The notes beneath the pieces were generated by a model. It was not told the origin of the DNA. It made no database searches and saw only the letters and a program-made list of their open reading frames with translations. Source: an uncultured Alphaproteobacteria bacterium (lineage in GTDB: Bacteria > Pseudomonadota > Alphaproteobacteria > Rhodobacterales > Rhodobacteraceae). From it: 64,000 nucleotides of DNA. A program made the position numbers and the translations under genes. The stretch lies in NCBI GenBank assembly GCA_902567635.1, contig CACFNV010000001.1, positions 1 to 64,000 on the forward strand, in the 5' to 3' direction. Below, one piece after another: positions 12,493 to 24,346 of this stretch; within the stretch, counting starts at the first letter, position 1, and each line of letters starts with the position of its first letter.

Positions 12493-13317
12493 TCATATTT
12501 TGCTTAGCTGTTTTGACCTTTCGATAGCGGCATGCACTGCGTTTGAGAGAATATAAGGTAACCCATTCTTTTCTTCCATTAAATGTAAAAGAGCAGCTTG
12601 AGTTGTCCCTCCAGGACTTGTTACATTTTCTCTGAGCTTACTAGGGTTTAAATCTGACTTGATCATCAATTCACCAGCTCCAAGAATTGTATTTTTCGCC
12701 AAGACGTTTGCCTCTTCAGCTTTAAGTCCTTGCTTTATCCCTTCCTTTATCATTAATTCTGCCATTAAGAATATATAGGCTGGCCCTGAGCCACTTATAG
12801 CCGTCACCACATCGATTTTATTTTCACCAGATAATTTTATTACTGCACCAAAACTCTCCAACAAGGATGTAAGTTCTAATAATTTTTCCTTTTTTACAAA
12901 TTCATTTTCAATTAAGGCGGTTACTCCTTTAGAGACCTGAGCTGGTAGATTGGGCATTATCCTAGCAATTGCTTCTTTAGTTCCTAAATATTCTGCTATT
13001 CTTTTTATTTCAATGCCCGCCAGCATAGAAACAAAGGTTACTGATTTATTTGACAAAAATTTTAGTATAGGTCTGATTGTTTCAATACTCTGTGGCTTTA
13101 CTGCCAAAAAACAGTATTGAATATCTTGTGGTTGATGACAGTTTAAATTCAATCCCTCATCAGATTTTTTTTTTAACCAATCTGACGGATTAGGTTCCTC
13201 AACAAATATATTTTTTAATGGATAACCCTTTTTTATCCATGCAGCAAGTATTGAACCTCCCATTCGCCCGCAGCCAATCAAATGTATTTTAGCCTTTTTT
13301 TGAATAAAATTGTTCAC
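12493..13317 (-). CDS. proC: Pyrroline-5-carboxylate reductase
   Basis: IHLIGCGRMGGSIL...SGSGPAYIFLMAE...VTSPGGTTQAAL. Confidence 0.95.
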   Translation of the reverse strand: MNNFIQKKAKIHLIGCGRMGGSILAAWIKKGYPLKNIFVEEPNPSDWLKKKSDEGLNLNCHQPQDIQYCFLAVKPQSIETIRPILKFLSNKSVTFVSMLAGIEIKRIAEYLGTKEAIARIMPNLPAQVSKGVTALIENEFVKKEKLLELTSLLESFGAVIKLSGENKIDVVTAISGSGPAYIFLMAELMIKEGIKQGLKAEEANVLAKNTILGAGELMIKSDLNPSKLRENVTSPGGTTQAALLHLMEEKNGLPYILSNAVHAAIERSKQLSKI

Positions 13318-13330
13318 TTAAAAATGCAAT

Positions 13331-13834
13331 CTATGCATAGCCTGCGGCCTCACCAAAGGCTACAGAAATCGCATCTTTTGGCATAGCGTCACCCCAACAT
13401 GTAATCTGAAAGGTAGGATAAAACTTTTCTGCGATATTGATTATACGGATTATAGCAATCTTAAGTTCTCCTGAGGTTATAATTAGTTCACCATTTAAAG
13501 ACATACTGTTTCGATAAAGCATTAAGTTCTCATGCGGGCTATAAACAAATGTGCCTTCTGTATTATCTGTATTAACTAAATTTAGTGTCTCATAAAGCTT
13601 TGATAATTTCTTTTTTGGTGGTGACATTTCAAAAGAACAAATGGTTGTTAATGATTCATGTCTTGAATTCCAAATTGAATTTAAAGCGTACTCTCTCCAA
13701 CTCCCTTTTATGATAATTGATATTTCATCATCTTTATCCCTTAAAAATTCCCACTGCTCAGAATTAGCCAATATTTCTAAGGCGTCTATTGGATGCGTTT
13801 CATCTAAAAATATGATGGACTCTGATTGCCTCAT
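13331..13834 (-). CDS. YbjN domain-containing protein
   Basis: 167 aa; YbjN-like composition, adjacent to proC as in many alphaproteobacteria. Confidence 0.75.
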   Translation of the reverse strand: MRQSESIIFLDETHPIDALEILANSEQWEFLRDKDDEISIIIKGSWREYALNSIWNSRHESLTTICSFEMSPPKKKLSKLYETLNLVNTDNTEGTFVYSPHENLMLYRNSMSLNGELIITSGELKIAIIRIINIAEKFYPTFQITCWGDAMPKDAISVAFGEAAGYA

Positions 13835-13938
13835 TTACAGCTGCTCCTTTTTTTGCAATCAGTATAGCCACAAAATTTTGAAATCTCTACAAGAATTAGT
13901 AATTTATTCTTTTTGAATACTAAATATTGATAATTTTT

Positions 13939-14199
13939 CTACTTATTTTTTGATTTTGGCTTTACATTTTTCGATTCAGAAGAATTCTTCCCTTTTTGGG
14001 CAGTTTCTTTTCTAATTTTTTCAACGCTTAACTTTAACGCCTCAAACTCTTCTCTCGTAACGAAATCTCTATCAGCTAACCACCCATCTAACCAAGATTT
14101 AAATACAGATTCCGCTTCCGTCTTTGCAGATTGTGCTGCCCCAAAAGCATCCGTCATAACTTTCGAAAGATTATCAATAAGAGGATTTTTTAGTTGCAT
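13939..14199 (-). CDS. Accessory factor UbiK family (BMFP) protein
   Basis: NPLIDNLSKVMTDAFGAAQSAKTEAES...DFVTREEFEAL... Confidence 0.82.
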   Translation of the reverse strand: MQLKNPLIDNLSKVMTDAFGAAQSAKTEAESVFKSWLDGWLADRDFVTREEFEALKLSVEKIRKETAQKGKNSSESKNVKPKSKNK

Positions 14200-14263
14200 T
14201 TTAATTCCTTTTATTTTGTTTTTTAAATTATTAAAGATTAATATAGTGTCTACTTAGATCTTT

Positions 14264-15169
14264 TTGGAGAAAAAAATTTTCCAATACCCAAATATAGATG
14301 AAACTGCGTTATCATTTTCCCTTTTTGGGAGGACAATAGATGTTCAATGGTACGGTTTGTCTTATATATGCGGTGTTTTAGTTGCTTGGTACCTAATGTT
14401 AATGATAGTACGCAATAACCATTTATGGAAAAATTCGAGAAAACCAGTTTCTAAGAGTGATATTGATGACTTAATAACATATATGATCCTTGGGATTTTA
14501 ATTGGAGGAAGATTAGGATACTGCATTTTTTATACACCAACATATTACTTAGAAAATCCACAAAAAATATTCTTTTTGTGGGAAGGAGGAATGTCATTTC
14601 ACGGTGGGTTTCTAGGGGTGGTTATAGCGGGGACATTTTTCGCAATTAGACGCAATCTTCCCATTTTATCTCTAGGAGATATTATTGCCTTCTCCTCGCC
14701 ACCTGGCCTTTTTTTTGGCCGTATCGCTAACTTCATTAATGGGGAACTTTGGGGCAAGCAAACTTCATTTTTTTTAGGTATGGCTTTTACAAAGGGAGGA
14801 GGACAATTTTGCCCTGACAATAAAGACAGCGTTTGCCTAAGGCATCCTTCTCAATTATATGAGGCAGCCCTCGAGGGCATATTACTCTTGGCTATATTTT
14901 TTCTTCTCATATATGCATTTAGGGCCCTGAAAAAACCAGGCCTAATTTTTGGAACGTTTCTCATGGGCTACGGTTTTATAAGATTTTGTATCGAGTTCGT
15001 AAGGGAGGCTGATAACTTCTTTGTTACTGAGACTAACCCTCTTGGGCATGCTTTTCAAATTACCTCCGACTTCGGTCTAACGATGGGGCAAACTCTTTGC
15101 CTGCCTATGATTTTAATTGGCTTTTTGCTAATTTGGAATGCAATGCGTAAAAATCCAAAATGCTATTAA
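14264..15169 (+). CDS. lgt: Prolipoprotein diacylglyceryl transferase (TTG start)
   Basis: PNIDETALSF...WYGLSYICGVL...GILIGGRLGYCIFY...MSFHGGFLG...GRIANFINGELWG. Confidence 0.95.
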   Translation: MEKKIFQYPNIDETALSFSLFGRTIDVQWYGLSYICGVLVAWYLMLMIVRNNHLWKNSRKPVSKSDIDDLITYMILGILIGGRLGYCIFYTPTYYLENPQKIFFLWEGGMSFHGGFLGVVIAGTFFAIRRNLPILSLGDIIAFSSPPGLFFGRIANFINGELWGKQTSFFLGMAFTKGGGQFCPDNKDSVCLRHPSQLYEAALEGILLLAIFFLLIYAFRALKKPGLIFGTFLMGYGFIRFCIEFVREADNFFVTETNPLGHAFQITSDFGLTMGQTLCLPMILIGFLLIWNAMRKNPKCY

Positions 15170-16221
15170 AGAGAAAAATAGTCGAAAGAATTTCTTTAGA
15201 GGGACCTATAAGCATTTCCAAGTATATGGAAATTTGTTTGTGGGACCCTGATGAAGGGTATTATTCAAAAAAACAAATTATAGGTAAAGATGGAGATTTT
15301 GTTACGTCTCCTGAGTTATCTCAAACTTTTGGTGAATTAATAGGAATTTGGTCCTTAAGTCAGCATCTTAAAAAGTTTACAGATAAAAAACTGTCTTTAT
15401 TAGAGTTAGGACCTGGAAAGGGAACTTTAGTGAGCGACGCATTAAGGGCAATAAACAAAATCATTAAAAATAAAATCGAAACCGAAGTCTATCTTCTTGA
15501 AAAGTCCACTGCATTAAAATCAATTCAGCAAAAAAAACTTTTGGGATTTAATATCAAATGGCTGAATGACGTGCATAAAATACCCCAAAAACCACTTGTT
15601 ATTATCGCAAATGAATTCTTCGACTCCTTGCCTATAAACCAATACGTGAAAGTAGAAGGCGGTTGGCAGGAAAGAAAGATAGCAGTTAAAAATAATAATT
15701 TTTATTTCACCTTGGATAAAAAAGTAGTGAAATTTAAAACCAATTATTTTGATAACACACCTCTTGGAAGTATAATTGAATATTCGTTTATCTCTGTTGA
15801 AATAATTTCACTAATTTGTGAAAATGTTAAAAAATTTGGAAGTATAGCTTTAATAATTGACTATGGCGACACCTTTGGTTTTGGGGACACTTTGCAAGCG
15901 ATAAAGAGTCATACTCCCGAATTCATTTTAAATAACCCCGGTAAAAGCGATCTAAGTTCTCACGTAAATTTTAGTATCTTGGCCAAAGTAGCTCTTGAAA
16001 GAGGTTTATTTGTTTCTCCTGTTTTGGAGCAATACAAATTTTTAAAGAATTTAGGAATTGAAAATCGTTTGAAACAATTGATTAAACTGAATCCGGGAAA
16101 GAACATTTACTCTGAAATTAATGGAATAAAAAAATTGATTGATCCTGAAAATATGGGAACATTATTCAAGGTGCTTGCTATTTTTGATGGTAAGCTTGCT
16201 GATTTAGAGGGATTTTGTTAA
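15160..16221 (+). CDS. SAM-dependent methyltransferase, MidA/NDUFAF7 family
   Basis: GPISISKYMEICLWDPDEGYYSKK...GDFVTSPELSQTFGELIG; overlaps lgt by 10 nt. Confidence 0.88.
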   Translation: MLLKRKIVERISLEGPISISKYMEICLWDPDEGYYSKKQIIGKDGDFVTSPELSQTFGELIGIWSLSQHLKKFTDKKLSLLELGPGKGTLVSDALRAINKIIKNKIETEVYLLEKSTALKSIQQKKLLGFNIKWLNDVHKIPQKPLVIIANEFFDSLPINQYVKVEGGWQERKIAVKNNNFYFTLDKKVVKFKTNYFDNTPLGSIIEYSFISVEIISLICENVKKFGSIALIIDYGDTFGFGDTLQAIKSHTPEFILNNPGKSDLSSHVNFSILAKVALERGLFVSPVLEQYKFLKNLGIENRLKQLIKLNPGKNIYSEINGIKKLIDPENMGTLFKVLAIFDGKLADLEGFC

Positions 16222-16222
16222 T

Positions 16223-16984
16223 TTGAAAAAGTTTTTTAAAGCACAAAATTTGCGGAGTGTAAAACATGGTTTTTTTGGAAGAGTTGGAGGAATTTCTAAA
16301 GGCATTTACTCAAGCCTAAATGTTTCTTTAAACTCTGCTGATAGTCCTTTAAATATAGCTGAAAATAGGAAAATAGTTTCAGAAACTTTAGGAGCTGAGT
16401 CAGAAAAAGTTTTTTTTCTTAATCAAAAACATACAAATAAGGTAGTTTTTTTTGATAAAGAAACGAATGCAAATGATATTATCAAATTAGAGGCAGATGC
16501 TTTTATTACAAATAAAAAAAATACCGGTGTGGGAATTGTTACAGCAGATTGTGCCCCCATATTAGCTTTCGAACCCGAAAGTGGTTTTATTGCGGGCATT
16601 CACGCAGGTTGGAAAGGAGCCTTAGCTGGAATTTGTGAAAACACAGTATTAAAATTAAATGAAATTGGTATAGACACAAAAAAGTTAGCTGTCGCGATAG
16701 GCCCTTGCATTTCCAAAAAAAGTTATGAGGTGAAAGACGACTTGGTTAAGAGGTTTGTAAAACAAGATTCATCATTTAAAAATTTTTTCAATAGAGTTGA
16801 TGGGAGAATATTTTTTGATTTAGCGGGCTTTATCAAAATTAGGTTTGAAGAGATGGGTATTTATAATATAGAAGTAATAGATATGTGCACATACGCAGAT
16901 GAACAAATGTTTTTTTCTAATAGGAGAACACATAAAATGCTAGAAAAAGACTTTGGTCGAATGGCGTCTGTAATAAGTCTCTAG
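16223..16984 (+). CDS. pgeF: Peptidoglycan editing factor PgeF / polyphenol oxidase (YfiH) family (TTG start)
   Basis: HGFFGRVGGISKGIYSSLN...NQKHTNKV...TADCAPIL...IHAGWKGALAGI. Confidence 0.93.
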   Translation: MKKFFKAQNLRSVKHGFFGRVGGISKGIYSSLNVSLNSADSPLNIAENRKIVSETLGAESEKVFFLNQKHTNKVVFFDKETNANDIIKLEADAFITNKKNTGVGIVTADCAPILAFEPESGFIAGIHAGWKGALAGICENTVLKLNEIGIDTKKLAVAIGPCISKKSYEVKDDLVKRFVKQDSSFKNFFNRVDGRIFFDLAGFIKIRFEEMGIYNIEVIDMCTYADEQMFFSNRRTHKMLEKDFGRMASVISL

Positions 16985-17005
16985 AAAACCAATATTGAGG
17001 AAAAA

Positions 17006-17953
17006 ATGAGTAATCATATTAAGTCTAAGCTATTGATTATTGGGTCAGGGCCAGCAGGATATACTGCAGCGGTATATGCTAGTCGAGCCATGTTGTCCCC
17101 AATTTTAATTCAAGGAATACAACCTGGCGGTCAATTAACAATTACTACGGAGGTAGAAAATTGGCCTGGAGAAGAAGAAATACAGGGGCCTGATTTAATG
17201 ATTAAAATGGAAAATCACGCTAGAAAATTAGGGTGTGAAGTTATTTCTGATCATATAAAAAAGCTAAATCTAAATGACAGGCCTTTTTGTGCAGAAGCTG
17301 ATAGTGGAAAGCTATACTATGCCGATTCTATAATTCTTGCTACGGGAGCTCAAGCAAATTGGTTAGGTTTGCAAAATGAAGAGAAATTCAAAGGATTCGG
17401 CGTGTCTGCTTGCGCCACTTGTGATGGTTTTTTTTATAAGGATAAAGTAGTTGCAGTTGTAGGAGGAGGCAATATGGCTGTTGAGGAAGCCCTTTTCTTA
17501 ACAAAGTTTGCTTCTAGAGTTTTATTGATCCATAGAAGAGACTCATTACGAGCCGAAAAGATTTTGCAACATAGGCTTATGGAAAATAAAAAAATTGAAA
17601 TTCTTTGGAATAAAAAAGTAATAGACGTTATAGGAGAAAATAATCCTCCAGGTGTAACTGGTTTAATTCTTGAAGATACAAATAATAAAAAATTAATAAA
17701 TATAGATGCTTCGGGTGTTTTTATTGCAATAGGTCACTCTCCCGCTTCTGAACTTTTTGTTGAGCAATTGAAAACATATGACGGAGGTTATATAGTAACT
17801 GAGCCTGGTTCTACAAAGACTTCAATAGAAGGGGTTTTCGCAGCAGGAGACCTCGTTGACAATGTTTACAGACAGGCCGTTACCTCTGCAGCAACGGGAT
17901 GTATGGCGGCGCTTGATGCAGAAAAGTATCTAAGTAAAAATAAAGGAGCCTAA
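17006..17953 (+). CDS. trxB: Thioredoxin-disulfide reductase
   Basis: [41 protein letters not shown]. Confidence 0.96.
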   Translation: MSNHIKSKLLIIGSGPAGYTAAVYASRAMLSPILIQGIQPGGQLTITTEVENWPGEEEIQGPDLMIKMENHARKLGCEVISDHIKKLNLNDRPFCAEADSGKLYYADSIILATGAQANWLGLQNEEKFKGFGVSACATCDGFFYKDKVVAVVGGGNMAVEEALFLTKFASRVLLIHRRDSLRAEKILQHRLMENKKIEILWNKKVIDVIGENNPPGVTGLILEDTNNKKLINIDASGVFIAIGHSPASELFVEQLKTYDGGYIVTEPGSTKTSIEGVFAAGDLVDNVYRQAVTSAATGCMAALDAEKYLSKNKGA

Positions 17954-17956
17954 AAG

Positions 17957-18439
17957 GTGGAGAAAATTGATGTTTCAGTAGTAATGGGAAGTCAATCAGA
18001 CTGGCCAACTATGAAGGTTGCTTGTGACTTATTAGAAGAATTTAAAATAGACTATGAAAAAAAAATTGTTTCAGCTCATAGGACCCCTGACCGTTTATAT
18101 CAATTTGCCTCGAAAGCAATTCAAAGAAGAATAAAGGTAATTATTGCAGGAGCAGGTGGGGCAGCTCATTTACCTGGAATGATTGCATCCAAAACTATTT
18201 TGCCAGTTATAGGTGTTCCCATAGAAACGTCTGCTCTTAAGGGTTTGGATAGTTTATATTCCATAGTTCAGATGCCTAGAGGTTTTCCAGTAGCAACAAT
18301 GGCCATTGGAGAGCCTGGAGCATTTAATGCTGCTATATTGGCTATGCAGTTGTTAGGTCTACAAGATCCTAAATGTGAGCAATCACTAAGTGATTGGCGC
18401 GAGAAAGTTACAAAAAAAGTTGCAGATGAACCCAATTAG
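17957..18439 (+). CDS. purE: 5-(carboxyamino)imidazole ribonucleotide mutase (GTG start)
   Basis: VVMGSQSDWPTMK...SAHRTPDRLYQFA...AGAGGAAHLPGM. Confidence 0.96.
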   Translation: MEKIDVSVVMGSQSDWPTMKVACDLLEEFKIDYEKKIVSAHRTPDRLYQFASKAIQRRIKVIIAGAGGAAHLPGMIASKTILPVIGVPIETSALKGLDSLYSIVQMPRGFPVATMAIGEPGAFNAAILAMQLLGLQDPKCEQSLSDWREKVTKKVADEPN

Positions 18440-19478
18440 AAACATTGGTATTATTGGCGGAGGGCAGCTTGCTCGAATGCTCTCTATGTCATGTGCAGAC
18501 CTTGGTTTTCACGTACACATTTATTGCCCTGAAAACGATTGTCCTGCAGCTCAAGTATCAAACTCAATCACTAATGGTGATTACAAAGATAAAAATAAAT
18601 TACGTGAATTTTCAAAATCCTTAGATATTTTAACCTACGAATTTGAAAATATAGACTCATCAGGACTTAGAGAGATAGAGAAAGAGGTAACTATTTGCCC
18701 ACCCATCATATCACTAGAAATTGCACAAGATAGATTTCTTGAAAAAAGCTTTTTACTTGATTTAGGAATTAGGACTACACCTTTTTATAAAGTTGACGAT
18801 TTCTCTGATCTAGAACTTTTAGTTAAAAGGAAAAAGAAGCAATTTCTTATAAAAACAAGAAGGTTTGGATATGACGGAAAGGGTCAAGTCCTAGTAAAAA
18901 ATTATAGTGATTTGGAGCGAAAATTTTCTAAACAGTTAATAACACCGTCAATTGCAGAAGAAGTTTTAGATTTTGACAAGGAAATTTCTATTATTTTAGC
19001 AAGAGATACAAAGGGCGAAATGAAAGTCTTTGAAGCAGCTGAAAACCAACATAAAGATGGCATTCTTTTTTCAAGTTTGGTACCGGCAAAAATCAGTAAG
19101 AAAATAGAACAAGAAGCGATATTAATTTCTAAAAAAATAGCGTCAAATCTTAATTATATTGGCGTGATAGGTGTTGAGTTCTTCGTAAAAAATCAAAAGC
19201 TTTATGTCAATGAGTTTGCCCCTAGAGTACATAATTCTGGCCACTGGACTATGGATGCGTCGAACATAAGTCAATTCGAACAACATATAAGAGCAATATC
19301 AGGTCTACCTCTTTTGTCTCCCGAAAGATATGCTGACGTAAACATGTATAATTTAATAGGTACATTAGACACAAATAAAAAATTTCACAAAAATGCCAAA
19401 CTTTATCTATATGGGAAAAGTGAGGTTCGTTCAGGTAGGAAAATGGGGCATATTAACGTAATAAAAAAAGGGAGCTAA
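18426..19478 (+). CDS. purK: 5-(carboxyamino)imidazole ribonucleotide synthase
   Basis: Start likely ATG 18426 (MNPIRNIGIIGGGQLARMLS), overlapping purE by 14 nt; FAPRVHNSGHWTMDA motif. Confidence 0.95.
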   Translation: MNPIRNIGIIGGGQLARMLSMSCADLGFHVHIYCPENDCPAAQVSNSITNGDYKDKNKLREFSKSLDILTYEFENIDSSGLREIEKEVTICPPIISLEIAQDRFLEKSFLLDLGIRTTPFYKVDDFSDLELLVKRKKKQFLIKTRRFGYDGKGQVLVKNYSDLERKFSKQLITPSIAEEVLDFDKEISIILARDTKGEMKVFEAAENQHKDGILFSSLVPAKISKKIEQEAILISKKIASNLNYIGVIGVEFFVKNQKLYVNEFAPRVHNSGHWTMDASNISQFEQHIRAISGLPLLSPERYADVNMYNLIGTLDTNKKFHKNAKLYLYGKSEVRSGRKMGHINVIKKGS

Positions 19479-19491
19479 AAGCTCCCTTTTT
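19463..19491. terminator. Bidirectional rho-independent terminator between convergent purK and groEL
   Basis: aaaaaaa GGGAGCT aaa AGCTCCC ttttt: perfect 7-bp stem (19470-19486) flanked by A7 and T5; the purK stop codon lies within the hairpin. Confidence 0.85.
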
Positions 19492-19517
19492 CAATAAATA
19501 TAATGGAGTTAGCAGTA

Positions 19518-21191
<1,674 letters not shown>

Positions 21192-21227
21192 CTAACTTTA
21201 ATTGAATTGTTATATTTAAATATATTA

Positions 21228-21515
21228 TTAAGAAATAATTCCTAAAATATCGCTTTCCTTCATTATGAGTAATTCTTCGTCGTTTATTTTGACCTCAGTT
21301 CCAGACCATTTTCCGAACAGAATTTTATCTCCTGCTTTAAGCTCCATGGGTATAATTTTGCCTGAATCGTCTCGAGCACCCGATCCAACAGAAACTACTT
21401 CTCCCTCAGCAGGTTTTTCTTGAGCTGAATCAGGAATTATTAATCCCCCAGCTGTTTTATCTTCACTATCAACTCGACGAACCACAACACGGTCGTGCAA
21501 AGGTTTAAAAGCCAT
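21228..21515 (-). CDS. groES: Co-chaperonin GroES
   Basis: True start at 21515 ([24 protein letters not shown]); the ORF track extends 30 codons too far upstream. Confidence 0.97.
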   Translation of the reverse strand: MAFKPLHDRVVVRRVDSEDKTAGGLIIPDSAQEKPAEGEVVSVGSGARDDSGKIIPMELKAGDKILFGKWSGTEVKINDEELLIMKESDILGIIS

Positions 21516-21588
21516 TGAGTATCTCCTCCAAAAAAAAATTAAACTTAAAAGATTATCTTCCCCTCTTGAGGTTGGCAATCTAGTAGCG

Positions 21589-21618
21589 TTCTTGTATTTA
21601 AGCAAGAAATTAATCTTG
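21589..21618. promoter_or_regulatory. Candidate groESL control element: overlapping inverted repeats TTCTTG-N8-CAAGAA and CAAGA-N6-TCTTG
   Basis: Seen directly in ttcttgtatttaagcaagaaattaatcttg, 74-103 nt upstream of groES; no CIRCE consensus seen. Confidence 0.35.
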
Positions 21619-21746
21619 TCAATACGTCAAATGACTTTTTTTTTAAAAATATCAAAAAAAATAGTTTCTTATTCTAACTTGCGTTATAAAAAAATTATTT
21701 TTAGAGAAAACTTAAGGTTTAATTTGCATTCACGGGAAAATGTCAT

Positions 21747-22637
21747 TTGACAACTTTTATAAATAAATTTTCAGAAATTTCAGGAAATTATGAAATCTTA
21801 ATTTGTGATTTGTGGGGATGTTTACATGATGGAAGAAATAGTTTTGAGAAGGCTCTCCAAACTTTAAATAATTTTCGTGATAACGGCGGATTGGTTATTC
21901 TTGTGACCAATGCACCTAGACCACGGGATTCAGTTGAAAATCAAATTAATAGACTGGGAATTAATAAATCTCATTACGACTTTTTGTTAACATCAGGTGA
22001 ATTAACATCTGAACTTCTTGGAGCAAATAACAAGGAAAAAATAAAAGTTTTTCATATTGGAGCCACTAGAAATCATAGTGTCTTCGAAAACATTAAACGT
22101 TATAATAGGATACTAGAGATTGAAATCGTAACTTTAGCAGACGCAGAAATAATAGTTTGCACTGAACCTTTTAACCCAGTTTCAGACACCGTTGATGACT
22201 ATAAAGATCTATTGTCTGAGGGAATTAGAAAAGGCTTACCCTTTGTTTGTTCCAACCCCGATCTAGTTGTTGATATAGGTGAAATGAGAGAGTTATGCGC
22301 AGGATCAATTGCATACAGATACGAGTCGCTTGGAGGTCAAACTACTTACCTTGGAAAACCTTTTAGTACCATTTATAAGAGAGTTTATCAGTTCGTTTCT
22401 ACTAAAATTAAAATCGAAAAAAGTAAGTTTCTTTGTGTCGGTGATGGCATTAATACAGATATAAAGGGAGCTGGGTTTGAAGGGCTGGACTCCTTATTGA
22501 TTATTGGAGGCTTACTAAGAGACGATTTCTTAATGAAACAAAATCGTAAATATTTTATAGATAAAAAAGGATTTAAAAAATATCTTTTAAAGAATAATTT
22601 CATTGAACCAACTTTTTCTATGAAGTTTTTTGAATAA
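21747..22637 (+). CDS. TIGR01459-type HAD-superfamily hydrolase (TTG start)
   Basis: ILICDLWGCLHDGRNSFEKA...VTNAPRP...FLCVGDGINTDIKGA. Confidence 0.87.
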   Translation: MTTFINKFSEISGNYEILICDLWGCLHDGRNSFEKALQTLNNFRDNGGLVILVTNAPRPRDSVENQINRLGINKSHYDFLLTSGELTSELLGANNKEKIKVFHIGATRNHSVFENIKRYNRILEIEIVTLADAEIIVCTEPFNPVSDTVDDYKDLLSEGIRKGLPFVCSNPDLVVDIGEMRELCAGSIAYRYESLGGQTTYLGKPFSTIYKRVYQFVSTKIKIEKSKFLCVGDGINTDIKGAGFEGLDSLLIIGGLLRDDFLMKQNRKYFIDKKGFKKYLLKNNFIEPTFSMKFFE

Positions 22638-22748
22638 TTGTTAAGAAAAACCTTGTCCTATTTAATACGGGAATTTAATAAGATTTGACCATTAAAATAC
22701 AAACAGAAAATAATTTTATAAGAATTAAAAATAGGTAATTTTTTTGAT

Positions 22749-23672
22749 ATGCTAATAATTAAAGACACTAAAAAGATTCCAAAGCCATCCCGAGGTTATT
22801 CTGTTGCGATAGGTAATTTTGATGGATTACATTTAGGCCACCTATCTGTTATATCATTAGCTCAAAATCATGGAAAAGAATTGGATACTGGAGTTCTGAC
22901 CTTCGAACCACATCCGCGACAATTTTTTAACGAAAACCAGCCTGGATTCCGTCTAATGAATGCTGAAACGCGTCTGAATACTTTAAAAGACCTAAATTTG
23001 GACGTACTGTTTGAAATACCATTTAATCAGTCTTTAGCAACTCTTAGACCTGAAGATTTTGTTGAGACCATTTTGATCAAAAAGTTAAATATTAAGCATA
23101 TTGTAGTCGGAGAAAGCTTTCGATTTGGAAAGAATAGAGCAGGTTCTGTAGAATTACTAAGAAAATACAATATTGAAGGGAAACTTGACCTGACTATAGC
23201 CCCAGCCTTCAAATTTGATGATCAAATAGTTTCTTCAAGTCTATTAAGGGAGAAATTAAGGGTAGGCTCCATCAAAGAAGTAAATAAATTACTTAACCGT
23301 AATTATCATATTGTGGGAGTTGTTAAGGAAGGGTTTCAAAGGGGAAGAGATTTGGGATTCCCAACTATTAATTTAGAAATAAAAGATATCTTAATCCCAA
23401 GATATGGGGTTTACGCTGCTTTTGTTGAAGTACTTTCAGGAGAACATAAAGGAAAATATAAGGGAGCTGCGTCGATCGGATTAAGGCCTACATACGGAAA
23501 TAATGATCCAAACATAGAAGTTTACATCTTTGATTTTAGTGGGTCACTTTATGAGGAAAAAGTATCTGTTTCTTTGGTGGACTTTTTGCGACCGGAGATT
23601 AAGTTCGATAATGAGCTGCAGCTGATAGAACAAATGAACAAAGACTGTTCCGAAATTTTAAAAATACTATAA
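22749..23672 (+). CDS. ribF: Bifunctional riboflavin kinase / FAD synthetase
   Basis: VAIGNFDGLHLGH...TFEPHPRQFF...GRDLGFPTINL...GAASIGLRPTYG. Confidence 0.95.
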   Translation: MLIIKDTKKIPKPSRGYSVAIGNFDGLHLGHLSVISLAQNHGKELDTGVLTFEPHPRQFFNENQPGFRLMNAETRLNTLKDLNLDVLFEIPFNQSLATLRPEDFVETILIKKLNIKHIVVGESFRFGKNRAGSVELLRKYNIEGKLDLTIAPAFKFDDQIVSSSLLREKLRVGSIKEVNKLLNRNYHIVGVVKEGFQRGRDLGFPTINLEIKDILIPRYGVYAAFVEVLSGEHKGKYKGAASIGLRPTYGNNDPNIEVYIFDFSGSLYEEKVSVSLVDFLRPEIKFDNELQLIEQMNKDCSEILKIL

Positions 23673-23675
23673 ATA

Positions 23676-24140
23676 ATGAAAAAAACTGAAAACAAAGTAT
23701 TAAGGGATAAATTCTGGGAAAAGTATACGCTGGACCAGATGAATAGTATGGAATGGGAGGCACTTTGCGACGGGTGCGGGAAATGTTGTCTTCTGAAATT
23801 GGAAAATGAGAGTCAAATATATTTGACTAATATAGCGTGTGCTCAAATTGATTTACAAAACTGTAGATGCCAAAATTACAAAAAAAGAACAGAGTTGGTT
23901 AAAAACTGTATGTCCTTAACTAAGGAAAATTTAAAAATCAATCTGAAATGGCTTCCTTATACTTGTAGCTACAAACTTGTTTCTGACAAACAATCGCTTC
24001 CTCCTTGGCACCATTTAATTACCAAAGATAGAAATACTGTTCATGAACTTGGCTTTTCTATTAAAAACAATTGTATTCACGAAACAAAAGTACAGAAAAA
24101 GAATATGCGTTCACATGTTATCGCAGAGATTGGCAATTAA
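23676..24140 (+). CDS. YcgN / UPF0260 family cysteine-cluster protein
   Basis: FWEKYTLDQMNSMEWEALCDGCGKCCLLKLE...WLPYTCSYKL. Confidence 0.9.
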   Translation: MKKTENKVLRDKFWEKYTLDQMNSMEWEALCDGCGKCCLLKLENESQIYLTNIACAQIDLQNCRCQNYKKRTELVKNCMSLTKENLKINLKWLPYTCSYKLVSDKQSLPPWHHLITKDRNTVHELGFSIKNNCIHETKVQKKNMRSHVIAEIGN

Positions 24141-24346
24141 AATTTAACTATGTACTTCTAGTCGATATTGATCTTTTTTGATATTGTATTGAAAGTTTAT
24201 TAAATAGTATTTTTAATATAGGAAATGTGCGGTCTTAAGTCTCTGCTAAAAAAGTAAATAAAACAACAATTTTAGAATCCTTTTACTTTTATAAAATTCA
24301 AAAATGTATAGGATAGGAATCAAATCCTTAAGATTAATTTACAGTT

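Noticed and set aside
13641-13916. 91-aa plus-strand ORF
   Set aside because: Antisense to the YbjN-family gene; no family resemblance.
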